Assembly: GCA_947475225.1 (NCBI GenBank)
Contig: CANJMQ010000001.1
Coordinates: 62,001 to 126,000 of the forward strand
Reading direction: 5' to 3'
Source: Bradyrhizobiaceae bacterium
Lineage (GTDB): Bacteria > Pseudomonadota > Alphaproteobacteria > Rhizobiales > Aestuariivirgaceae
DNA: 64,000 nt
This document shows, piece after piece, positions 34,688-43,077 of the stretch. Each line of letters begins with the position of its first letter. Positions within the stretch are counted from its first letter, which is position 1. The notes under the pieces were generated by a model, which was not told where the DNA came from, did not search any database, and worked only from the letters and a program-made list of their open reading frames with translations. Made by a program: the position numbers and the translations under genes.

Positions 34688-36040
34688 TTAGACTGCCCGG
34701 GCATAATGACCCGAAAGGCTGTTGGTTCCAACACCTGTTATGTGGGTATCCACGATCGTTCCGATAAGGGTGGGATCGGCCTGGACATGGACGGATTGAA
34801 GATAGGGCGATCGTCCGACCAGCTGCCCTGGATCCCTGCCCGGCTTCTCGAGCAGAACGGGTACGGTGCGCCCCACCATCGCGGCGTTGAAGGCCGTCTG
34901 CTGGGCGTGGATGAGCGTCTGGAGCTCATGCAGCCTCGCCGACATTTCGCCATCGGGAACCTGCCTGTCGCTTTCGGCGGCGGGCGTGCCTGGCCTGGGC
35001 GAGTACTTGAAGGAAAAGGCGCTGGCATAGCCAACATCGCGGACAAGACTTAGTGTCGACTCGAAATCTCTGTCGGTCTCTCCCGGGAATCCGACGATGA
35101 AATCGCCAGATATTGCCATATCTGGCTTCGCCGACCGGACCCTTTCGATGACCCGCAGATAACTGTCCGCGGTGTGGCCACGATTCATGGCTTTGAGTAT
35201 CGAGTCGCTCCCAGACTGCACTGGTAAATGCAGGTAGGGCATCAGCCTCGGATTCTCGGCATGGGCGGCGATAAGGTCTTCCGTCATGTCGCGCGGGTGG
35301 CTCGTGGTGTATCGCAACCTTTCGATACCCTCGATGCGTGACAATTCGCCCACGAGCCCGGCAAGACCGATGCTGAGGCCCCTTGCGTCCAACCCGTGAT
35401 AGGCGTTGACGTTCTGCCCGAGCAGCGTGACCTCCTTCACGCCCTGAGCTGCCATGCGCCGCGCCTCGGTCAGCACCTGCTCTATGGGCCGCGAGAATTC
35501 CGACCCCCTTGTATAGGGCACCACGCAGAAGCTGCAGAACTTGTCGCAGCCTTCCTGGACCGTGAGGAAGGCGGCCACACCCTTGCGCGGCAGCGCCTTG
35601 GCATCCAACCCCTCGAACTTGTCCTCTGCCGGAAATTCAGTTTCGACAACCGCCCTCCCTGCCGCGCGCCGCCGCGCCAGCAACTGTGGCAGCCGGTGGT
35701 ACGTCTGTGGGCCGAAGACGAGGTCCACGGCGGGCGCCCGCCTCACAATCTCCTCGCCCTCCGCCTGGGCCACGCAGCCGGCCACCGCGATCAGCATCTC
35801 GGCCCCCTGCTCTGCACGAACCCGCTTCATGCGGCGGATCTTGCCGAGTTCGGAGTAGACCTTCTCGGCCGCCTTCTCGCGGATATGGCATGTGTTCAGG
35901 ATGATGAGGTCCGCCTCCTCCGGCGTTACGGTCTCGGCATAGCCCAGGGGGGCGAGCACATCGCGCATGCGTTCGCTGTCATAGACATTCATCTGGCAGC
36001 CATAGGTCTTGACGAAGACCTTCTTCGGGGCGTTGTCCAT
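34688..36040 (-). CDS. miaB: tRNA-2-methylthio-N6-dimethylallyladenosine synthase MiaB
   Basis: 450 residues. The UPF0004 domain holds the first cluster Cys ([30 protein letters not shown]), radical-SAM motif [16 protein letters not shown] (CxxxCxxC) near residue 160, and a C-terminal TRAM domain (~375-440). It adds the methylthio group to i6A37 of tRNAs reading UNN codons, using two 4Fe-4S clusters, so it depends on Fe-S supply, for which a nifU-like gene sits three genes upstream. Twelve bases after plsC. Confidence 0.96.
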   Translation of the reverse strand: MDNAPKKVFVKTYGCQMNVYDSERMRDVLAPLGYAETVTPEEADLIILNTCHIREKAAEKVYSELGKIRRMKRVRAEQGAEMLIAVAGCVAQAEGEEIVRRAPAVDLVFGPQTYHRLPQLLARRRAAGRAVVETEFPAEDKFEGLDAKALPRKGVAAFLTVQEGCDKFCSFCVVPYTRGSEFSRPIEQVLTEARRMAAQGVKEVTLLGQNVNAYHGLDARGLSIGLAGLVGELSRIEGIERLRYTTSHPRDMTEDLIAAHAENPRLMPYLHLPVQSGSDSILKAMNRGHTADSYLRVIERVRSAKPDMAISGDFIVGFPGETDRDFESTLSLVRDVGYASAFSFKYSPRPGTPAAESDRQVPDGEMSARLHELQTLIHAQQTAFNAAMVGRTVPVLLEKPGRDPGQLVGRSPYLQSVHVQADPTLIGTIVDTHITGVGTNSLSGHYARAV

Positions 36041-36052
36041 GGGCCGAGGCCT

Positions 36053-36829
36053 CTAGCGGATTTTGGCGGGATGGTGAAGCGCCAGAACGAGACCGCGTCG
36101 CACCTCCTCTTCGGCGTGGTGTGCCAGAGCCTTTCGGCTCAGTCCGCCAGACAAGGGGAGCGGCGCGTGGCAGATGACGGTTACCTCGATCGGTCCGGCA
36201 CGCAGCGCACCCAGCAGGTGCGGTGCCAGATCCATGTCGCCATACCAGGCATAGGAGGGCAGAAGGCGACGGTTCATTGGCAGGTTGCGGTGGCTGCGAT
36301 AGGCCAAGGTCACAGGTTGAACCAGTACACCGGGGATCTCCGCTGCCCCGAAGAACGCGCTCTTGAAAGGCAGTACGCTCCGCCCGTCGCCCGAGGTTCC
36401 CTCCGCAAACAGCACGACGATGTCGTCCGCCTTCAGCCGCTCCTGCATTTCATCGCGCGCGTCGCCCGTCGCGTGGCGGCGGTCACGATCGACGAAGACT
36501 GTACGCTGCAGCCGCGCCAGGCTGCCGAAAAAAGGCCACCTTGCCACTTCCCTCTTGGCCACGAAGGAAACGGGCGCCACCGAACTCAGCACCACGATAT
36601 CGAGCCAGCTGACATGGTTGCTGGCCATGAGCAGGGGCCCTCGCTCGGGCGCCGTGCCGATCACCTCCACCTTCACGCCGAGGATGCGGCACACCAGGCG
36701 GTGGTAGTGCATCGGGAAGACCCGTGCCATGCGCGGCCAGAACCACACGAAGCACTGCTGCAGCGGCATCAGGGGTAGCGTGAGTGCCGTGAACAGCAGA
36801 AGCGCCCACCACGCCCGCAGCCTGTTCAT
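36053..36829 (-). CDS. plsC: 1-acyl-sn-glycerol-3-phosphate acyltransferase (PlsC family)
   Basis: 258 residues. An N-terminal membrane segment (WWALLLFTALTLPLMPL) is followed by the HX4D active site SNHVSWLDIVVLS, the FVAKREVARWPFFG helix and the substrate motif LFAEGTSGDGRSVLPFKSAFF. It acylates lysophosphatidate; in Rhizobiales some members are OlsA, acylating lyso-ornithine lipid made by OlsB, which this window also encodes elsewhere. The sequence alone does not separate the two. ATG overlaps the tsaB-rimI stop by four bases. Confidence 0.88.
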   Translation of the reverse strand: MNRLRAWWALLLFTALTLPLMPLQQCFVWFWPRMARVFPMHYHRLVCRILGVKVEVIGTAPERGPLLMASNHVSWLDIVVLSSVAPVSFVAKREVARWPFFGSLARLQRTVFVDRDRRHATGDARDEMQERLKADDIVVLFAEGTSGDGRSVLPFKSAFFGAAEIPGVLVQPVTLAYRSHRNLPMNRRLLPSYAWYGDMDLAPHLLGALRAGPIEVTVICHAPLPLSGGLSRKALAHHAEEEVRRGLVLALHHPAKIR

Positions 36830-37935
36830 GGAGCCAGTTCGCGGCGCATGACGATGGCATCCTCTTTGCCCTCGCGGCGCTGGTAGTAGCCCTTGCGGCG
36901 TCCGGCCTCGGTGAAGCCAAGCGATGAATAGAGACCCCGCGCAGCCGTGTTGGATGCGGCCACCTCGAGGAACAGCTGCCGCAGACCCTTGTCGGCAAGC
37001 GCAGCGATATGTTGTGTCAGAAGTTGCCGTGCCACGCCCCTTCTCTGCACGGAGGGACGGGTTCCAATGGCGATGATCTCTGCCTCGTCCGCTGCGCTGC
37101 GGGTGAGAAGAAAGCCGAGAGGCTCGCCGCGTTCGAGGGCAATGATTGCTTCAGCGCCCGGCGTTCTCAGCAAGTCCGTGAAGGCGTCAGCACTCCAGCC
37201 CTCGTCGAAGACTTCGTGATGAAGCTCCGACAGGATGGATGACGCGGAAGCATCCGCAGTCTCGATGTTCAGCTCACCGATCTTCCGGAGCGCCGTCTGC
37301 TGGGGCTTGGCATCCGGCGCACGCAGGTAGAGCGGCGATGGCATTGCACCCGGGATCAAGCCTGCCGCAATGGCCCCAAATTGCGCTGCCACCGGCAAAT
37401 GGCTGGCGGCTGACAGGACGAGATCCTTGCGGCCGCTTGCCGCTACAACGGCTTGCGCCGCAGTGCCCAGTACGATCGCTCCAGCTGCCGCTTCCACACC
37501 AGCTCTTTCTGCGGTTGCGACATATGGGGCGGCGATCTGCTGTCCGCCCGCATCGAAGCTGGCGGCATAGATCTCGTCGTTGCGTGCGTCGGACACAACG
37601 AGCAGAGGACCCAAGGAAGGTTCATTCGCGGCAATCGCCGAAAGGCTGTCGATCCCGATCACCGCAATGCCGCGGGCCAGCCCGAGCCCACGTGCAAAGG
37701 CGAGGCCGATGCGTACTCCGGTGAAGGTGCCCGGACCCGTGGTGACGGCGATGCGGTCGATCTCCGAGAAGCCGAGGCCGGAGGCTCTCATGACCTCGGC
37801 CACCATGGGCGGCAGCGCTTCGGCATGACCACGCTCCATCGGCAGGAAGGCCGCGGCAAGGGACCGGGCACTCTCCGTGTCGACAACGGCGACCGAGCAG
37901 GCCGCCATTGCCGTGTCGAGGCTGAGGATCTTCAT
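36826..37935 (-). CDS. TsaB-RimI fusion protein (t6A accessory protein plus ribosomal S18 N-acetyltransferase)
   Basis: 369 residues in one open frame. Residues 1-215 are TsaB: LSLDTAMAACSVAVVD, FLPMERGHAEALPPMV, VTTGPGTFTGVRIGLAFARGLGLA. Residues 220-369 are a RimI-type GNAT: LHHEVFDEGWSADAFTDLL, IIAIGTRPSVQRRGVARQLLTQHI (acetyl-CoA loop) and FLEVAASNTAARGLYSSLGFTEAGRRKGYY. TsaB supports TsaD in N6-threonylcarbamoyladenosine synthesis on tRNA; RimI acetylates ribosomal protein S18. In most genomes they are adjacent genes; here one polypeptide joins them through a short linker with no stop or frameshift. Confidence 0.92.
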   Translation of the reverse strand: MKILSLDTAMAACSVAVVDTESARSLAAAFLPMERGHAEALPPMVAEVMRASGLGFSEIDRIAVTTGPGTFTGVRIGLAFARGLGLARGIAVIGIDSLSAIAANEPSLGPLLVVSDARNDEIYAASFDAGGQQIAAPYVATAERAGVEAAAGAIVLGTAAQAVVAASGRKDLVLSAASHLPVAAQFGAIAAGLIPGAMPSPLYLRAPDAKPQQTALRKIGELNIETADASASSILSELHHEVFDEGWSADAFTDLLRTPGAEAIIALERGEPLGFLLTRSAADEAEIIAIGTRPSVQRRGVARQLLTQHIAALADKGLRQLFLEVAASNTAARGLYSSLGFTEAGRRKGYYQRREGKEDAIVMRRELAP

Positions 37936-37969
37936 GGGGTGGCGTGATAGGCCGCCGCAGGGCGCCGCG

Positions 37970-38530
37970 TCAAACGGCGCGGACTTCGCTCACTTCCGGA
38001 ACGAAATGGCGGAGCAGATTCTCGATGCCGTGCTTCAGCGTGGCGGTGGAGGAGGGGCATCCCGCACAGGAACCCTTCATGTTGAGAAACACAACGCCCT
38101 CGCGAAAGCCATGGAAGGTGATGTCGCCGCCATCCTGCGCCACGGCGGGCCGCACGCGGGTGTCGAGCAGCTGCTTGATGGTATTCACGATCTCGACGTC
38201 GCCTGCTTCGAAAAACTCCTCGCCAGCGGCTTCCGGTGCGGGTTTCTCGCCCAGCAACACCGGCGCGCCAGACAGGTAATGGTCCATGATCAGGCCGAGG
38301 ATGGCCGGCTTCATGTGCTGCCATTCGGCGCCCGAGCGGGTGACGGTGATGAAATCCTGGCCGAGGAACACGCCCGAGACGCCATTGACCGAAAAGAGCT
38401 TCTGGGCCAGCGGCGATTCTGCGGCGGCTTCGGCATCACGGTAATCTCGCGTGCCGCCCGGCAGCACCGGCTTGCCTGGCAGGAACTTCAGCGTGGCGGG
38501 ATTGGGAGTGGCTTCCGTCTGGATGAACAT
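37970..38530 (-). CDS. NifU-like Fe-S scaffold/carrier protein
   Basis: 186 residues. N-terminal Nfu domain (MFIQTEATPNPATLKFLPGKPVL) and a C-terminal NifU domain with the CxxC cluster site (FLNMKGSCAGCPSSTATLKHGIENLL). Probably holds and delivers 4Fe-4S clusters, perhaps to MiaB, a few genes downstream. Its SD (AGGA, 7 bases before ATG) is preceded by a strong promoter overlapped by an Irr-box-like sequence, so iron regulation is likely. 34 bases separate it from tsaB-rimI. Confidence 0.92.
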   Translation of the reverse strand: MFIQTEATPNPATLKFLPGKPVLPGGTRDYRDAEAAAESPLAQKLFSVNGVSGVFLGQDFITVTRSGAEWQHMKPAILGLIMDHYLSGAPVLLGEKPAPEAAGEEFFEAGDVEIVNTIKQLLDTRVRPAVAQDGGDITFHGFREGVVFLNMKGSCAGCPSSTATLKHGIENLLRHFVPEVSEVRAV

Positions 38531-38543
38531 GTCCGATTCCTAT

Positions 38544-38583
38544 ACTCGGGAATTATATAGCCCGAGTTTAGAATCATTTCAAA
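38544..38583 (-). promoter_or_regulatory. nifU-like gene promoter with candidate Irr box and palindrome
   Basis: Minus strand: TTTGAAATGATTCTAAA (38567-38583) matches the Irr control element TTTAGAA-N3-TTCTAAA in 12 of 14 defined positions. It overlaps a -35-like TTGAAA; a perfect TATAAT lies 19 bp on (38552-38557), within the loop of a second palindrome ACTCGGG/CCCGAGT (38544-38567). The ATG follows at 38530. Confidence 0.6.
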
Positions 38584-38615
38584 CTGTTCCAGCGTGTCAA
38601 GCCGTTCCAGCCGCC

Positions 38616-39656
38616 CTAGGAAACGATGAAGCCCACGATTTCCCGTGCCGTGCGCATGATCGGGGCGGCAATTGCCCGAGCCCGGTCGGACCCGTCCTTC
38701 AGCACGCTCTCCACGTAAGGGCGGTCAGCCTGAAGACGCTTTGTTTCCTCGCCCACGGGGCTGAGCTTCGTCACCGCCAGGTCGGCGAGCGCATTCTTGA
38801 ATACCGAGAACTGGCCGCCGCCATACTGGCCCAGTACTTTGTCCACGCTCTCTCCCGACAGCGCGGCATAGATGCCGGTCAGATTGTCGGCCTCGGGGCG
38901 TCCCTTCAGACCGTCCTTTTCGGTGGGCAGTGGCTCGGTGTCGGTCTTGGCCTTGCGGATCTTCTTGGCGATGGTGTCGGCGTCATCCGTCAGGTTGAGG
39001 CGGGAAAGGTCGGAAGGGTCGGACTTCGACATCTTCTTGGTGCCGTCCCGCAGGCTCATCACCCGGGTGGCGGGCCCGGTGATGTAGGGTTCTGGCGGCA
39101 CGAAGAACACGCCGTCCTCGAAACCCGCTGCCTTGATGGTATCCTGGTAATCGATGTTGAACTTGTTGGCGATGTCGCGGGCCAGTTCGAGATGCTGCTT
39201 CTGGTCCTCGCCGACCGGCACATGGGTGGCTTGATAGCCGAGGATATCGGCCGCCATCAGCACGGGGTAGGTGTAGAGGCCAACGGATGCCGCCTCCTTG
39301 TCCTTGCCGGCCTTTTCCTTGAACTGCGTCATGCGGTTCAGCCAGCCGATGCGGCCTGTGCAGCCGAGGATCCAGGCCAGTTCTGCATGCTCCGCCACCT
39401 GTGACTGGTTGAAGATGATGCTCTTCCGGGGGTCAAGGCCGCAGGCGAGATAGGCGGCCGTCACATCGACGATGGCCCGCTTCAGTTCCTTGGGATCCTG
39501 CCACACTGTGATGGCATGCATATCCACCACGCAGTAGATGCATTCATGCGTGTCCTGCATGTGGATCCAGTTCAGCATGGCGCCCAGGTAATTGCCGAGA
39601 TGCAGGTTGCCGGTCGGCTGCATGCCTGAAAACACGCGCGGGACGAACTTGGACAT
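38616..39656 (-). CDS. trpS: Tryptophanyl-tRNA synthetase
   Basis: 346 residues, class I. It carries the HIGH variant in [34 protein letters not shown], and the KMSKS loop [18 protein letters not shown]. It charges tRNA-Trp. Divergent to mutM. The start at 39656 has its SD (AAGAGG) inside the arm of a strong hairpin. In other Rhizobiales it follows murJ; here murJ is 26 kb away with ubiE after it. Confidence 0.97.
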   Translation of the reverse strand: MSKFVPRVFSGMQPTGNLHLGNYLGAMLNWIHMQDTHECIYCVVDMHAITVWQDPKELKRAIVDVTAAYLACGLDPRKSIIFNQSQVAEHAELAWILGCTGRIGWLNRMTQFKEKAGKDKEAASVGLYTYPVLMAADILGYQATHVPVGEDQKQHLELARDIANKFNIDYQDTIKAAGFEDGVFFVPPEPYITGPATRVMSLRDGTKKMSKSDPSDLSRLNLTDDADTIAKKIRKAKTDTEPLPTEKDGLKGRPEADNLTGIYAALSGESVDKVLGQYGGGQFSVFKNALADLAVTKLSPVGEETKRLQADRPYVESVLKDGSDRARAIAAPIMRTAREIVGFIVS

Positions 39657-39659
39657 GAG

Positions 39660-39708
39660 GAACCCTCTTGATCGGAAGCGGGCCGCTTATGCCCGCAAAA
39701 GAGGGTTC
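39660..39708 (-). promoter_or_regulatory. Hairpin sequestering the trpS ribosome binding site
   Basis: GAACCCTCTT (39660-39669) and AAGAGGGTTC (39699-39708) form a perfect 10-bp stem enclosing a second stem GCGGGC/GCCCGC (39678-39683, 39691-39696). In the trpS transcript the downstream arm contains AAGAGG, the SD, six bases before ATG. An alternative inner hairpin AAGCGG-G-CCGCTT (39676-39688) is mutually exclusive with the first. Confidence 0.65.
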
Positions 39709-39767
39709 TGAAAAGAGCCTCGCACATGGCTTGCCTTCGCTGCCCCGACACGGTCTAAACGGGTATC

Positions 39768-40652
39768 ATGCCAGAGCTTCCGGAAGTCGAAACCGTCATG
39801 CGGGGCTTGAGGCCCGTGCTGGAAGGCTGCCGTATCGAGGGCGTAACCCTTCGGCGTGCCGGGCTGCGCTTCCCTTTTCCGGAGCGCTTCGCCGAAAGGC
39901 TCGCTGGAAGCCGTGTCACCACCCTGCGGCGGCGGGCCAAATACATTCTCGCCGGGCTCGATTCCGGCGAAGTTCTGCTCATCCACCTCGGCATGACAGG
40001 GCGGTTCACCGTCTTTTCAGGGCAGGGCGCCCAGAATCTTGGCGAATTCTATTTCGAGACGGCGGCGGGCGAAGCGGGGCAGGGGCCACACGACCATGTG
40101 GTGCTGGCACTGGAGGGTGGAGCCCGCGTCGTCTACACCGACCCTCGTCGCTTCGGCATCATGGACCTGTTCCCTGAGGTGTCGCTCGCTTCCCACAAGC
40201 TCCTGGGTGGAATTGGGGTCGAGCCGCTTGGCAATGAATTCAGTGCCGATTATCTGGCGGAGCGTTTCCGCGGCAAGGCCGCACCCCTGAAGGCCGCACT
40301 CCTTGACCAGCACATCATTGCCGGGCTGGGCAACATCTATGTCTGTGAGGCACTGCACCGTGCTGGCCTGTCGCCCCGCCGCAAGTCGAGGACACTGGTG
40401 AAGAAGAAAAGCGTCGATCCGCGCCTCTCCGAACTCGCGCGCCACATCCGCGACGTGCTGTCGGAGGCCATCACGGCAGGCGGTTCGACCTTGCAGGATT
40501 TCGCGCATACCGACGGCGCATCGGGTGCCTTCCAGCAACGCTTTCTCGTTTATGATCGCGAGGGTGAGCCCTGCATGAAGTGTGGAGCACCCATCCTGAG
40601 GCTTGTGCAATCAGGCCGATCGACCTTCTATTGCCGCCATTGCCAGACATAG
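39768..40652 (+). CDS. mutM: Formamidopyrimidine-DNA glycosylase
   Basis: 294 residues. The N-terminal catalytic Pro in [14 protein letters not shown], the conserved Lys in [14 protein letters not shown], the H2TH region ([26 protein letters not shown]), and the C-terminal zinc finger [26 protein letters not shown] are all present. It excises 8-oxoguanine and formamidopyrimidines. It is followed after 10 bases by an enoyl-CoA hydratase, a common alphaproteobacterial pairing. Confidence 0.96.
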   Translation: MPELPEVETVMRGLRPVLEGCRIEGVTLRRAGLRFPFPERFAERLAGSRVTTLRRRAKYILAGLDSGEVLLIHLGMTGRFTVFSGQGAQNLGEFYFETAAGEAGQGPHDHVVLALEGGARVVYTDPRRFGIMDLFPEVSLASHKLLGGIGVEPLGNEFSADYLAERFRGKAAPLKAALLDQHIIAGLGNIYVCEALHRAGLSPRRKSRTLVKKKSVDPRLSELARHIRDVLSEAITAGGSTLQDFAHTDGASGAFQQRFLVYDREGEPCMKCGAPILRLVQSGRSTFYCRHCQT

Positions 40653-40662
40653 GACTTAACCC

Positions 40663-41436
40663 ATGGCCTACCAAAACATCATCGTCGAAACCCGCAGCAA
40701 GGTTGGCCTGGTCACGCTCAACCGGCCGCAGGCGTTGAACGCGCTCAACGAGGCGCTGATCGCCGAGCTCAATGAGGCACTCAGCGGTTTCGAATCGAAT
40801 CCGGAGATTGGCTGCACCGTCATCACTGGCAGTGAGAAGGCCTTTGCGGCCGGCGCCGACGTGAAGGAGATGGCGGAGAAAACTTATGTCGAGTCCTACC
40901 TCGGCAAGTTCCTCGACGGCTGGACCCGCATTGCAGAAACCCGGAAGCCGGTCATCGCGGCGGTATCGGGCTTTTGTCTGGGCGGCGGCCTGGAGCTCGC
41001 CATGATGTGCGACATCATCATCGCTTCGGAAACGTCCCGCTTCGCATTGCCTGAAATCACTCTTGGTATCATGCCCGGTGCCGGTGGCACGCAGCGCCTG
41101 CCACGCTTCATCGGTAAGGCCAAGGCCATGGACCTCATCCTCACCGGCCGGATGATGGACGCGTCGGAGGCCGAGCGGTGTGGTCTCGTTGCCCGGGTCG
41201 TGGCGCCGGACAAGATGCTGGACGCGGCCCTGGCAGCAGCTGCCAAGATCGCCTCTTACTCCCAGCCCATCGTCATGATGGCCAAGGAAACCGTCAACCG
41301 CGCCCAGGAAACCCCGCTTTCCGAGGGCGCGCGTTTCGAGCGCCGTGTGTTCCTCTCAATGTTTGCCACCGAGGACCAGAAAGAAGGCATGCAGGCTTTC
41401 ATCGAGAAGAGAAAACCGGCTTTCCGGAACCGCTGA
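40663..41436 (+). CDS. Enoyl-CoA hydratase (crotonase)
   Basis: 257 residues. Crotonase fold with oxyanion-hole motifs FAAGADVKEM and SGFCLGGGLELAMMCDIIIAS, and the two-Glu region PEITLGIMPGAGGTQRLPRFIG. It hydrates short-chain trans-2-enoyl-CoA in fatty acid or amino acid breakdown. An AGGA eight bases upstream supports the start. Linked to mutM; substrates cannot be refined from sequence. Confidence 0.92.
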   Translation: MAYQNIIVETRSKVGLVTLNRPQALNALNEALIAELNEALSGFESNPEIGCTVITGSEKAFAAGADVKEMAEKTYVESYLGKFLDGWTRIAETRKPVIAAVSGFCLGGGLELAMMCDIIIASETSRFALPEITLGIMPGAGGTQRLPRFIGKAKAMDLILTGRMMDASEAERCGLVARVVAPDKMLDAALAAAAKIASYSQPIVMMAKETVNRAQETPLSEGARFERRVFLSMFATEDQKEGMQAFIEKRKPAFRNR

Positions 41437-41468
41437 ACGCAGGTTTTTCGATAAAAGTTGACGTAGTG

Positions 41469-41485
41469 AAATTCGTCAAAAATTT
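41469..41485. repeat. 17-bp dispersed repeat, copy 2
   Basis: Exact copy of the 17-mer at 32161-32177, here 33 bp after the enoyl-CoA hydratase stop. TTGACG ten bases before its CGTCAA makes a short inverted repeat. The 179-bp spacer around it is AT-rich and holds a perfect TATAAT at 41554-41559, a plausible promoter element for the DUF1800 gene. Confidence 0.55.
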
Positions 41486-41615
41486 TCCAGCCGCCCACAT
41501 CCCTACATAAGTGCTGTTCGATAATTTCTGTATTAATTTACACTTTAACCTTGTATAATTATCCGAATATGATACCACTATTGATTGTAGATTGTATGTA
41601 TTAGTCGGGGGGCAC

Positions 41616-43073
41616 ATGTACTCAACGCTTACACCACAGGAAAGGGCGCGCGTCGCCTTGATGAGATTTGGGCTTGGTCCCAATGTCAACGGGAAGAAGA
41701 ACCTCTCTGCTTCACCACACGCTGCCCGGCAGGCTTTGCTGGATGAAATTGCGGCAGGTCCCGCGAGGATCTCTGAGGCCGAGATCAAGGTGCCTTCCAC
41801 CGACCAGAATGACCAGAAAGTTTCATTCACATTTCCACAAACCTGCCGTTACGGCATGAACCTCAGGACGAAGCCTGTCCCAGCGTCGTCAACAACAGAA
41901 GTGCCCACGGAGGGTGTGCATAATTATGTTCGCCCGACACCGTGGGACTTCCAGTCCGCTGAGCGCGCGCTTCGCCTGGTGAAGTATCAGGAACCTGAAG
42001 TTGGATTTGTGGAAAGGTTGGTGCTCTTCTGGGTCAATCATTTCTCCATACTCTCCAGCAAGCATGGGATCATTGCTGCTACGGCCGGCCATCTCGAGCG
42101 CACCGTAATACGGCAGCACGTCCTTGGAAATTTCGCGGACATGCTCAAGGGCGTGATCAAGCACCCAGCCATGATCACCTACCTTGACAATCATGTCTCC
42201 TACGGTCCGACATCGACGCTCGGAAGACGCTGGAAGGCCACCTACAACGAAAATCTTGCGCGCGAGATTTTGGAACTGCACACTGTCGGTGTCTATGGTG
42301 GCTACAGCCAGAATGACGTCATCGGTCTTGCAAAGATCATTACCGGATGGACGATCTACCCATACAACAATGGCAATGCAGGTCAGTTCTACTTCAACAA
42401 AGATCTTCACGAGCCTGGCGCCTTTACCGTCATAGGCAAGGAATTTGCGCAGGCCGGCGAGGCTCAGGGAACTGCGGCATTGGAGCATCTCGCGATCCAC
42501 CCTGCCACTGCTCAACATATTGCCAGGAAACTTCTCCGACACTTCGTCACGGATAATCCCACTGAAAAGATGATTCAGGAACTGGCAGATGCGTTCGTGG
42601 TGTCGAACGGCAACCTCAAGGCAGTATCCACGGCGCTCGTGAATTTGGATAGCGCGTGGATCAAGCCCGGCACAGGCATCCGCCGTCCCTATGAATGGAT
42701 GGTCTCCATCGTCCGGGGCGTCGGTTTCTCCGGTGCCAATGCCATGGCGCTCGAACCTGCATTCGACATCATCAATACAAATATGTCCAACCAGATCTGG
42801 AAGCACATGACACCGGATGGATATCCTGACGACAACTACGTCTGGGAGACACCCGATGCCGTTCGTGTCCGCAAGGACGCTGCAGGCCACCTTCTCGCCA
42901 CCGGTGCCGTCTGGAAAGACCCGAAATGGAAATCTCAAAAGCCATCCGAATTGGCGAAAACACTCGTGCCTCACCTCTCGATGGCTGCGGCTTCGGCAAT
43001 CCAGAAGTTGGATCGCGATCCGATGCAGGCGCTTAACCTGCTGTTTGTAACCCCTGAATATCTGCGTAGGTGA
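41616..43073 (+). CDS. DUF1800 family protein
   Basis: About 485 residues, starting at MYSTLTPQERARVALMRFGLGPN after GGGGGG; the track TTG at 41592 is not favoured. Family features: RFGLGP near the start, ERLVLFWVNHFSI, NLAREILELHTVGVYGGYSQNDVIGLAKIITGWT, and IARKLLRHFVTDNPTEKMIQELAD. No signal peptide is visible. DUF1800 proteins are nearly always encoded with DUF1501 proteins, as here (five bases apart). Their function is not established; members have been linked to exported or surface-associated roles. AT-rich upstream spacer and slightly lower GC suggest an accessory gene pair. Confidence 0.88.
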   Translation: MYSTLTPQERARVALMRFGLGPNVNGKKNLSASPHAARQALLDEIAAGPARISEAEIKVPSTDQNDQKVSFTFPQTCRYGMNLRTKPVPASSTTEVPTEGVHNYVRPTPWDFQSAERALRLVKYQEPEVGFVERLVLFWVNHFSILSSKHGIIAATAGHLERTVIRQHVLGNFADMLKGVIKHPAMITYLDNHVSYGPTSTLGRRWKATYNENLAREILELHTVGVYGGYSQNDVIGLAKIITGWTIYPYNNGNAGQFYFNKDLHEPGAFTVIGKEFAQAGEAQGTAALEHLAIHPATAQHIARKLLRHFVTDNPTEKMIQELADAFVVSNGNLKAVSTALVNLDSAWIKPGTGIRRPYEWMVSIVRGVGFSGANAMALEPAFDIINTNMSNQIWKHMTPDGYPDDNYVWETPDAVRVRKDAAGHLLATGAVWKDPKWKSQKPSELAKTLVPHLSMAAASAIQKLDRDPMQALNLLFVTPEYLRR

Positions 43074-43077
43074 ACTC

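Noticed and set aside
41533-41548. CtrA site (TTAA-N7-TTAA)
   Set aside because: The two TTAA motifs are 8 bp apart rather than 7, and the region is generally AT-rich.
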